Below, in pieces: positions 1 through 4,919 of a DNA stretch of 11,304 bases. A program made the position numbers and the translations under genes. The notes under the pieces were generated by a model, which saw only the letters and a program-made list of their open reading frames with translations, was not told the DNA's origin and did not search any database. Source of the DNA: Thermoplasmata archaeon (lineage in GTDB: Archaea; Thermoplasmatota; Thermoplasmata; SG8-5); NCBI GenBank assembly GCA_030655715.1, contig JAUSPR010000249.1, forward strand, positions 1 through 11,304. Direction: 5' to 3'. The first letter of the stretch is position 1; the number at the start of each line of letters is the position of its first letter.

Positions 1-35
1 CCAGAGGGTTCTTGATCGCTTGACACTAAAAATAA

Positions 36-290
36 CTAGAAAGGGAAAAACGAGGAGAGCTTGAAATCACTGCCTGTGGCGCCTGATATCAGACGCCGGA
101 TGCTGACGCTCTCCTCATATCTTGTTGCTAGTAGACTGGCCATGTGCTTGTTCATGCCGCCCTTGATCATGGCCCTTCTGAGCTTTCTTGCGCTCTTCTT
201 GACCTTTCTCTTGAACTTCATTGCCGTGAACAGCATTCTGATGATCAATCCCGGAACTCGGGCAATTGCGCCGAGTGGGATTTCACTCAT
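36..290 (-). CDS. Small basic hypothetical protein, second gene of a two-gene unit
   Basis: An 84-residue protein I cannot assign to a named family. It begins with a hydrophobic or amphipathic stretch (about residues 8-23), followed by a strongly basic helix (about 24-40, rich in Lys and Arg). A motif then follows at about 37-61, with Met-Ile-Lys-Gly-Gly-Met near its centre, that resembles residues 50-74 of the upstream neighbour. The ATG overlaps the neighbour's stop by eight bases (ATGAGTGA), with no convincing ribosome-binding site, so translational coupling is likely. An internal Met at residue 24 is a possible alternative start. The tail ends Ser-Ser-Phe-Phe-Pro-Phe. A T-rich stretch just past the stop on the minus strand (TTATTTTTAG) could end transcription. 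The coupling and the shared motif argue it is real; function unknown. Net charge is clearly positive, so nucleic-acid binding or pairing with the acidic neighbour are inferences. Confidence 0.72.
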   Translation of the reverse strand: MSEIPLGAIARVPGLIIRMLFTAMKFKRKVKKSARKLRRAMIKGGMNKHMASLLATRYEESVSIRRLISGATGSDFKLSSFFPF

Positions 291-660
291 CTTCGAACTT
301 CCTTGCTATTTTTGCCTTGACCTTCTTTTCAATCTCGTCGCCAATATCGTCGTGGCTGTGGCTACGCCCTCCGCTCCCGCCGATATTGATTCCGCCGCTG
401 TCGCCCAGTACCTTGGAAATCATTCCACCCGGGCTGGAGCTGTCCATGAACTTCTCTGTGAGCTCGAATGCTTTTTCTTCGTCCATGCCTGCGTCTATCA
501 TGGACTTGTAGAACTTGGCAACTGCCATGCCGAAAGCTTCCGATTTCTCAGCGCTGAACAGCGCCTCGGTTATCTCGTTCAAGAGCTTTGGAACCGTCGC
601 ACCGACAGCTTCCAGTATTTCCTTCACTTCCTTTGCGTCATTGTGGTCATCATCTGACAT
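283..660 (-). CDS. Small acidic hypothetical protein, first gene of a two-gene unit
   Basis: A 125-residue acidic, mostly helical protein of unknown function. Residues 8-48 look like two amphipathic helices. Residues 50-74 hold a motif with Met-Ile-Asp-Ala-Gly-Met and a following Ala-x-x-Leu helix. Residues 77-103 are Gly/Ser-rich with a short His-Ser-His patch, a probable flexible linker, and the C-terminus is a charged helix. The start is well supported: AAAGGAGGT lies about seven bases before the ATG, and a TATA-like palindrome sits about 60 bases upstream. The stop overlaps the start of the basic downstream gene. No signal peptide or membrane segment is seen, so it is probably cytoplasmic. 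The motif shared with the downstream protein suggests common ancestry or a shared partner-binding fold. Confidence 0.8.
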   Translation of the reverse strand: MSDDDHNDAKEVKEILEAVGATVPKLLNEITEALFSAEKSEAFGMAVAKFYKSMIDAGMDEEKAFELTEKFMDSSSPGGMISKVLGDSGGINIGGSGGRSHSHDDIGDEIEKKVKAKIARKFEDE

Positions 661-719
661 ATCTTTTACCTCCTTTGAGCGGTCTTTGCCGCTACTGAAT
701 GTTAATAGTCTGTGCAGAG

Positions 720-729
720 TATTTAAATA
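720..729 (-). promoter_or_regulatory. TATA-like box for the acidic/basic small gene pair
   Basis: The palindrome TATTTAAATA lies about 60 bases upstream of the ATG at 660. With usual archaeal spacing, transcription would begin near 695-700, leaving a leader of about 35-40 bases that carries the strong AAAGGAGGT ribosome-binding site. No clear BRE was read. Confidence 0.5.
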
Positions 730-850
730 AACTGGAAATAAGTGTCCAGTTTTCTGACGAGCCGACTCGATGGGCGGCGAGGAACTGGCTGTGTGAAATA
801 TCTCGGGTTGGTCGGAACAGTTCTCCGGGTTGGTTGGATGCCGTTGACCT

Positions 851-965
851 CCCCGCCCTTACAGACGGGGCTTCCGAATACAGGGCTGCTAAATCGCTCT
901 TTTGCTGCTAAATCTTTGTCACCCATACAGCATCTAAATTGAAACCCCGCCCTCACAGGCGAGGC
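851..965 (-). repeat. Two near-identical GC hairpins, possible IS200/IS605-type end remnants
   Basis: Two 21-base palindromic segments, 851-871 and 945-965, match at 18 of 21 bases and lie in the same orientation, 94 bases apart. Each folds from CCCCG/CGGGG-type arms. Read on the minus strand, the distal one gives a GCCCCGTCTG...GGGCGGGG form, similar to hairpins at the ends of IS200/IS605-family elements and their TnpB-associated RNAs. The intervening 73 bases contain no intact reading frame and no TnpB motif that I can verify. A minus-strand frame through the distal hairpin reads Ser-Glu-Ala-Pro-Ser-Val-Arg-Ala-Gly, which is only suggestive of a TnpB C-terminus. The call as a decayed or non-autonomous element is inference; the hairpins and their similarity are directly visible. 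Confidence 0.4.
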
Positions 966-1014
966 ATGATGATTGGACATTGCCTTTGTTCCTGATAGGT
1001 GTATGCTATTGCTC

Positions 1015-1041
1015 ATTTCATCACTCCCAACAATTTCAACC
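1015..1041 (-). pseudogene. Duplicated last nine codons of the winged-helix gene
   Basis: This segment matches 1179-1205, the 3' end of the neighbouring winged-helix gene, at 23 of 27 bases. Read on the minus strand both copies encode Leu-Lys-Leu-Leu-Gly-Val-Met-Lys followed by a stop (TGA here, TAA in the gene). All four base differences are synonymous. It is therefore either the surviving tail of a lost paralogue or the original gene end displaced by insertion of the 164-base unit between the copies. No start or body remains attached to it. Confidence 0.5.
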
Positions 1042-1137
1042 GAGTATTTTTCTTTTCACACCTCGCTGCGCTGGCCGACCCTCTAAAAGAAAAAGATTCA
1101 GCAAATAAGAAAATTCGGGTCGACATGCTCGCTCGGT
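1041..1137 (-). repeat. Copy 1 of a dispersed repeat of about 95 bases with a conserved stem
   Basis: On the minus strand this segment matches 8002-8094 on the plus strand along its whole length with scattered substitutions and 1-2 base indels. Arms at 1047-1056 and 1085-1094 (TTTTTCTTTT / AAAAGAAAAA) form a perfect ten-pair stem around a 28-base GC-rich loop. The indels relative to copy 2 shift the reading frame inside the repeat and then restore it, so coding is unlikely to be what is conserved. It lies just after the winged-helix gene's stop, in the gene's sense orientation. Confidence 0.7.
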
Positions 1138-1176
1138 GATGCGCTGGCGTTGTATTCACCAGCTTCTTGTTTTGCA

Positions 1177-1650
1177 TTATTTCATAACCCCCAAGAGTTT
1201 CAACCATTTATCAACCAGTTCATCCGAGACCTTGTATTTCTTGACCTTCTTGTCCCCAACGACCTCGATGGCATTTGCCTCTTCCAGCTCCTTCAGCTTG
1301 TCTCTGACTGTCTTTCTGGATGAGCTTCCTCGCCTGTCTTTCAGGATCTCGGCTATCTGGGATACATTCAATTCTTTCTTCTCGAAAAGTATGACCAGTA
1401 TATCCTGGGCGATGGGATCCTTGACTGTGGGAACCAGCATTTCCGGCGATACCTTTCCGTGTTGCTGGTAGAGATTGATTATCTTCAGGTAACCGGACGT
1501 CATCTCGTTGAACTTCTGCATCATCTGCATGGTGTCCTGGTATGGCTTGGCCATATCAGAAATCATACCCTCAAGGTTGTCAATCTTGCTAGAAAGCCGC
1601 TGTATCTCCTGGGCCTGCTCCTTCTCTTTAGGGGTCACCTTCTCGCTCAC
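1177..1650 (-). CDS. Coiled-coil plus winged-helix DNA-binding protein
   Basis: A 157-residue protein with a charged N-terminal helix likely to form a coiled coil (about residues 6-62) and a C-terminal winged-helix domain (about 79-152). In the latter, a Val-Ser-Gln-Ile-Ala-Glu-Ile-Leu helix leads to a Ser/Arg-rich turn, a recognition-type helix around Arg-Lys-Thr-Val-Arg-Asp-Lys-Leu, and a wing around Val-Val-Gly-Asp-Lys-Lys. This layout resembles archaeal ArsR/MarR-like regulators, but the exact family is not certain. It starts with GTG and has no ribosome-binding site. An AT-rich TATA-like stretch about 25 bases upstream would place the transcript start at or near the GTG, consistent with a leaderless mRNA. 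It follows purA after 44 bases, so co-transcription is also possible. Its last nine codons are duplicated downstream at 1015-1041. The targets are unknown. Confidence 0.83.
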   Translation of the reverse strand: MSEKVTPKEKEQAQEIQRLSSKIDNLEGMISDMAKPYQDTMQMMQKFNEMTSGYLKIINLYQQHGKVSPEMLVPTVKDPIAQDILVILFEKKELNVSQIAEILKDRRGSSSRKTVRDKLKELEEANAIEVVGDKKVKKYKVSDELVDKWLKLLGVMK

Positions 1651-1668
1651 AAGAAGTGGTATGGAACA

Positions 1669-1684
1669 TCAAATATTAGATATT
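1669..1684 (-). promoter_or_regulatory. Probable TATA region for a leaderless winged-helix transcript
   Basis: Read on the minus strand, ATATCTAATATTTG ends about 20 bases before the GTG at 1650, centred about 25 bases from it. That is the usual archaeal distance from TATA box to transcription start, so the mRNA may begin at the start codon. This fits the lack of any ribosome-binding site. Confidence 0.4.
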
Positions 1685-1694
1685 TGCCAATGGT

Positions 1695-2987
1695 TCAACA
1701 AAGGTGGATGTTCTCGTCCCTGCCCGGGCCGTGCGACAGAATTTCAATCGGAACGCCGAGGTTCGCTTCAATGAACGTGACATAGGCCGCGAGGTTCTTG
1801 GGCAAGCCGTTTCTGCCGTTTTTCCTGCATTCTGCCCAATCCTCCGGGGACATTTCCGGCCATCCTGGCAATGTGTGGTAAACAGGTTCGCATTTCTCCA
1901 GCTTTTTCATGCTGGCAGGGAAATCATGCATTTCCTCGCCCTCGAACAGATAATGTGTGCAGACCTTGATTTCTTCAAGTCCTGAAAGAACGTCTGCTTT
2001 GGTCAGAACTATTGAATCCAGGCCGCATATTCTGGAAGAATATCTTACCATTACAAGGTCAAGCCAGCCGACGCGGCGCTGCCTGCCAGTAGTGGTGCCG
2101 AATTCCTTGCCAACAGAACCGATGCGTTCTCCCACATCATCGAAAAGTTCAGTGGGGAATGGTCCGGTGCCTACACGGCTGGTATAGGCCTTGACTGTGC
2201 CTATAACCTTGTTAATGCTTTTGGGAGGAACGCCGGCGCCAGTGCAGCATCCACCGGTGATTGTTGCGGAGGATGTATTGTATGGGTATATGCCGTGGTC
2301 TATGTCCAAGTGTATTCCTTGTGCACCTTCAAAAAGCACATTTTTACCCTGGGCCAGTGCTTCATTAATTAATACGGAAGTGTCGCAAACGAATGGCGCA
2401 ATTTTTTTGCCATGTTCGGTATAGGTTGCCAGCAAATCTTCAAAGGAGAGATCTAAAGTACCGCCCAGTGCCTCGATATAGGCCTTCTTCACCGGGTAGG
2501 CAACCTTGAGCTTGTGTTCCAATTCCTCCGGATCAATGAGGTCACATATTCTCAAGCCAAATCGCGATATTTTATCAGAATAACAAGGACCAATACCACG
2601 TTTTGTGGTTCCGGCGGCCAGGCTTCCTTTTTTCTCCTCTTCCAGGCTGTCAATTATTTTATGGTAGGGCATAATCACATGAGCCCGGTCGCTAATCTTC
2701 AACTCACCTTTCTGAACGCCAAGTTCGTCAAGGTTAACAAGTTCCTGAAATAATTTTTCCGGGTCGATGACGAGGCCGTTGCCGATAACGGAAATGACAT
2801 TTTTTCTGAGTATGCCAGACGGTAAGATGTGAAGTTTGTAAGTCATTTCTCCAATAACTATAGTGTGGCCTGCATTGTTCCCTCCCTGGAACCGTACGAC
2901 CAATTCACAATCCTCTGCCATTAGGTCTGTGATTTTTCCTTTTCCTTCATCCCCCCATTGGGTACCCATTATAAGTTTTGATGGCAT
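1695..2987 (-). CDS. purA: Adenylosuccinate synthetase
   Basis: This enzyme joins IMP and aspartate using GTP to make adenylosuccinate, the first step from IMP to AMP, in the cytoplasm. At 430 residues it is full length and of the long bacterial-type form rather than the roughly 340-residue form found in some archaea. Visible motifs are the P-loop Gly-Asp-Glu-Gly-Lys-Gly-Lys with catalytic Asp13, Asn-Asn-Ala-Gly-His-Thr with catalytic His41, Lys-Arg-Gly-Ile-Gly-Pro for IMP binding, the Gly-Ala-Gln-Gly block, and a C-terminal Thr-Lys-Ala-Asp guanine-specificity motif. The ATG follows a GAGGTT ribosome-binding site by about five bases. It is transcribed divergently from the RHH-proteasome operon across a 132-base AT-rich region and is followed 44 bases later by the winged-helix gene. 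No missing catalytic residue was noticed. Confidence 0.97.
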   Translation of the reverse strand: MPSKLIMGTQWGDEGKGKITDLMAEDCELVVRFQGGNNAGHTIVIGEMTYKLHILPSGILRKNVISVIGNGLVIDPEKLFQELVNLDELGVQKGELKISDRAHVIMPYHKIIDSLEEEKKGSLAAGTTKRGIGPCYSDKISRFGLRICDLIDPEELEHKLKVAYPVKKAYIEALGGTLDLSFEDLLATYTEHGKKIAPFVCDTSVLINEALAQGKNVLFEGAQGIHLDIDHGIYPYNTSSATITGGCCTGAGVPPKSINKVIGTVKAYTSRVGTGPFPTELFDDVGERIGSVGKEFGTTTGRQRRVGWLDLVMVRYSSRICGLDSIVLTKADVLSGLEEIKVCTHYLFEGEEMHDFPASMKKLEKCEPVYHTLPGWPEMSPEDWAECRKNGRNGLPKNLAAYVTFIEANLGVPIEILSHGPGRDENIHLC

Positions 2988-3119
2988 TTATTAACCTCGG
3001 GGTGGGTATTGTCACCTTATAGATAATATATTTGATATTACTAACAAATAATATATACTCCCTATAAAATACACCTTGAGTACATCAAAACTACATTAAA
3101 ACGTATTAAAGGTGGAACT
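2988..3119. promoter_or_regulatory. Divergent promoter region between purA and the RHH-alpha/PAC2 operon
   Basis: This AT-rich 132-base spacer carries outward signals. On the plus side, TATAAAAT at 3063-3070 would start transcription near 3090, followed by a GGTGG ribosome-binding site at 3111-3115. On the minus side, AATATATTATC around 3022-3032 would start transcription near 3000, just before the GAGGTT site of purA. A second AT-rich run (3046-3058, AAATAATATATAC) could serve either direction. Because the first plus-strand product has a DNA-binding domain, autoregulation here is plausible, but I found no clear inverted-repeat operator. Confidence 0.5.
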
Positions 3120-3848
3120 ATGGCGGAATTAAGAGTGATACTCCCCGATGATGTGGACCGGTATCTGGAGAGCGTGATAAGGTCGGGCATGTTCGGCAAT
3201 AAGGCCGAGCTGGCCAGGGCCGCAATAGTCCAATTCCTCAATACCATTGGCCCGATTTCCAAGGGCTATGACACCGAGACCTCATTCTCCCCGGACGGTA
3301 GGATTTACCAGTTGGAGTATGCGCGAGAGTCAGTCCAGCGCGGAAAGCCGATCGTCGGAATGATTTGCAATGACGGCGTGGTCCTCGCGACTGTGAATCC
3401 GACCGAAGGTGCCGATGCCCTGCTTGTCGCGAGTTCCTGCATCAGAAAGATATCCGATAATATTGTCATAGGTTATTCCGGGTTAGCCGTCGATGCAATG
3501 ATGGTCATGGATAGCTTGAAGCCACTGGACCTCAAGACCGAGGAAAAGGTTATTTCAGCCATCAGGGAAATATACTGGAACCACACCCTGAAGCGGGACA
3601 CCAGGCCGCTGGGCGCGAGCCTTCTGGTGGCCATGTGTTTCACCAGGCCAAGATTGTTTGAAGTTGAACCAGGCGGCATGATTACCGAGTGTGTTGCAGG
3701 CGTTATCGGCTCGGGAAGCGCATCCTCCAGAGTCTCACTTTCAGGTGAGTACAAGAAAATGCCGATAAAAAACACCGGAAAGCTTATCGCGTCCGTTCTG
3801 GGCGAGGGAAAGGAATATGCCGTAGAAACCTTACTGGTTGCTGATTGA
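3120..3848 (+). CDS. Ribbon-helix-helix domain fused to a proteasome alpha-subunit-like domain
   Basis: A 242-residue fusion. Residues 3-43 fit a ribbon-helix-helix (CopG/Arc-like) DNA-binding domain: a strand (Glu-Leu-Arg-Val-Ile-Leu), Pro-Asp-Asp, a helix, a Gly/Asn turn and a second helix with Ala-Glu-Leu-Ala-Arg-Ala-Ala. From residue 49 it becomes proteasome alpha-like. It has Gly-Tyr-Asp, then Phe-Ser-Pro-Asp-Gly-Arg-Ile-Tyr-Gln-Leu-Glu-Tyr-Ala at 56-68, Ser-Gly-Leu-Ala-Val-Asp-Ala at 120-126, Arg-Pro-Leu-Gly at 162-165, Pro-Arg-Leu-Phe at 177-180 and Gly-Ser-Gly at 197-199. Lys110 aligns by eye with Lys66 of Thermoplasma alpha, which binds HbYX tails. The gating Tyr-Asp-Arg is Tyr-Asp-Thr here, and the C-terminal part is about 30 residues shorter than usual. 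No catalytic N-terminal Thr is present, so it should be non-proteolytic. It has a good GGTGG ribosome-binding site and lies 14 bases before the PAC2 gene. It is probably a paralogue of the housekeeping alpha subunit; its function is inferred. Confidence 0.88.
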   Translation: MAELRVILPDDVDRYLESVIRSGMFGNKAELARAAIVQFLNTIGPISKGYDTETSFSPDGRIYQLEYARESVQRGKPIVGMICNDGVVLATVNPTEGADALLVASSCIRKISDNIVIGYSGLAVDAMMVMDSLKPLDLKTEEKVISAIREIYWNHTLKRDTRPLGASLLVAMCFTRPRLFEVEPGGMITECVAGVIGSGSASSRVSLSGEYKKMPIKNTGKLIASVLGEGKEYAVETLLVAD

Positions 3849-3862
3849 AAGGAGATGAAAAC

Positions 3863-4633
3863 ATGAAAGATGACATTGAAATCATTGAAAGAAAGGAGTT
3901 TAACGTAGAAGGCGCAGTTCTGATTGAGGGTTTCCCCAGCGTGGGAATGGTAAGTTCCATAGTCTCGAACTATCTTATCAAGGTACTGAATATGGAATAT
4001 ATTGGCTCGGTGCGCTCCAGACATTTCCAGCCCACTGCTATTATCGCGAACGGTGTGCCAATGCCGCCCGTGAGAATTTACTCCGGCCAGCCAATCGAGA
4101 AAAAGGACTGCATCTGCGACCGTCTGGTAGTCCTGACATCGGAATTTCCACCGCCAATCGAACTCATGGCACCTATGGTCGATAAAATTCTTGAATGGAC
4201 AGCCCAGAAGAAAATAAAAACAGTCATTTCTGTCGAGGGCATAATCAATGAGAGCAAAACCCAGGACCAGCACAGCACCTATGCCATTGCCTCAACTCCC
4301 GCTGCCAGAAAGATACTGGAGAGCAAAAAGATCACACCTCTGGAGAACGGAATTATCACAGGAATTTCAGGAGTTCTTCTGCATGAGGCCGAAAGAACCG
4401 GAAGAGACGTAATTTGCCTGCTGGGCGATGCCAATCCACAGATACCGGACGCCAGGGCCGCAGTGCGACTCATCGAGGTTCTGGACGGTTTCCTGCCCAA
4501 GATAAAGCTTGATACCCAACCCCTGATTAAGGAGGCTGAACGCCTTGAAGGCCAGCTGAAGGGGGCCCTGATGCAGGCACATGCGATGAACAAGCCAGGG
4601 CAACAGGAGCCGGCTCCGGTTATGTACGGTTGA
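3863..4633 (+). CDS. PAC2/DUF75-family protein (proteasome assembly chaperone-like) with a HbYX tail
   Basis: A 256-residue member of the PAC2 family, which includes eukaryotic Pac1/Pac2 and archaeal PbaA/PbaB proteins connected with proteasome assembly. It shows Glu-Gly-Phe-Pro-Ser-Val-Gly-Met at 22-29, an Ile-Ile-Ala-Asn-Gly-Val-Pro segment, Ser-Glu-Phe-Pro-Pro-Pro, and a later Gly-Ile-Ser-Gly-Val-Leu-Leu loop. The end is a helix followed by a Pro/Gln-rich flexible tail finishing in Met-Tyr-Gly. That fits the hydrophobic-Tyr-any (HbYX) motif by which proteasome partners dock between alpha subunits. I chose the ATG at 3863 because AAAGGAGAT lies about seven bases upstream; a TTG at 3845 overlapping the previous stop is much less likely. 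It is co-transcribed with the RHH-alpha gene. An assembly or docking partner of that ring, or of the normal 20S alpha ring, is the natural inference. Confidence 0.9.
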   Translation: MKDDIEIIERKEFNVEGAVLIEGFPSVGMVSSIVSNYLIKVLNMEYIGSVRSRHFQPTAIIANGVPMPPVRIYSGQPIEKKDCICDRLVVLTSEFPPPIELMAPMVDKILEWTAQKKIKTVISVEGIINESKTQDQHSTYAIASTPAARKILESKKITPLENGIITGISGVLLHEAERTGRDVICLLGDANPQIPDARAAVRLIEVLDGFLPKIKLDTQPLIKEAERLEGQLKGALMQAHAMNKPGQQEPAPVMYG

Positions 4634-4636
4634 TGC

Positions 4637-4710
4637 AGGTGCATGGCCTACACACATGAACTTCCAGCTCTGTCAACATATATTCGCCACTATAGGGGCT
4701 AGTAGTTTAT
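4637..4710 (+). repeat. Direct repeat copy A upstream of ppdK
   Basis: This 74-base segment matches 4793-4866 without gaps at 63 positions (about 85%). Its inner arms (4655-4671 and 4695-4711) are the counterpart of copy B's hairpin but have several mismatches. Its left edge, GGTGCATGG (4638-4646), is matched by a perfect inverted copy, CCATGCACC, at 4736-4744, which could mark the ends of a unit of about 107 bases. It begins just after the PAC2 stop codon. Confidence 0.75.
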
Positions 4711-4765
4711 ACGTTTTCAATTAAAAGATAAACCGCCATGCACCGTGTAATATTTAGCAAATGAA

Positions 4766-4787
4766 ATCAAAGCTCACTGGCTTTGAT
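4766..4787 (+). other. Short perfect hairpin between the two direct repeats
   Basis: ATCAAAGC and GCTTTGAT form a perfect eight-base-pair stem around a TCACTG loop. No T-run follows, so it is not an obvious terminator. It may be an operator or part of the repeat system. Confidence 0.4.
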
Positions 4788-4792
4788 AGATT

Positions 4793-4866
4793 AGGTGTAT
4801 GGCCTATACTCATGAACTTCCAGCTCTGGCAACATATATACGCAACAATAAGAGCTGGTAGTTCAT
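4793..4866 (+). repeat. Direct repeat copy B with a 17-base hairpin before the ppdK promoter
   Basis: Second copy of the 74-base repeat. Arms 4811-4827 and 4851-4867 (CATGAACTTCCAGCTCT / AGAGCTGGTAGTTCATG) pair at 16 of 17 positions around a 23-base AT-rich loop. It ends seven bases before the ppdK TATA box, a position suited to a regulatory site, though a small mobile element is equally possible. An open frame runs through it into ppdK from 4761, but that extension is repeat-derived and not homologous to the enzyme. Confidence 0.75.
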
Positions 4867-4873
4867 GCGCAAC

Positions 4874-4916
4874 TATAAAATCCATCTTGCTATATTGTAC
4901 TTTGAACAAGGATGAT
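4874..4916 (+). promoter_or_regulatory. ppdK promoter and ribosome-binding site
   Basis: TATAAAA at 4874-4880 predicts transcription from about 4900-4905, giving a short leader. AAGGATGAT at 4908-4916, just before the ATG at 4920, is a partial ribosome-binding site. Together they support the start at 4920 rather than the in-frame ATG at 4761, which would lie upstream of the transcript. Confidence 0.55.
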
Positions 4917-4919
4917 ATT

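Larger units (their letters stand above)
661..1176. other. Gene-poor 516-base stretch of repeats and hairpins
   Basis: No credible gene is seen here. Reading frames up to 97 codons exist but lack ribosome-binding sites and run through hairpins and repeats. From left to right it holds the promoter of the small gene pair, the two GC hairpins, a 27-base near-copy of the winged-helix gene's 3' end at 1015-1041, and one copy of the dispersed repeat at 1041-1137. The stretch looks like a landing site for small elements. Confidence 0.6.

Noticed and set aside
61..657. A plus-strand open frame of 198 codons opposite the two small minus-strand genes
   Set aside because: It mirrors the two minus-strand genes, which have a strong ribosome-binding site, a TATA box and coupled overlap; the plus frame has none and its hydrophobic product is the usual artefact of the opposite strand.
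966..995. C/D-box RNA candidate (ATGATGA followed by CTGA)
   Set aside because: The boxes are only 19 bases apart and no second C'/D' pair with proper spacing or closing stem was found.
723..1016. Minus-strand frame of 97 codons in the gene-poor stretch
   Set aside because: It crosses both GC hairpins and the promoter of the small gene pair, has no ribosome-binding site, and shows no family features.
3120..3848. Reading the fusion as an active proteasome beta subunit or connectase-like enzyme
   Set aside because: The alpha signature is present and no catalytic Thr can be exposed at the start of the fold; the DNA-binding domain precedes it without a processing motif.
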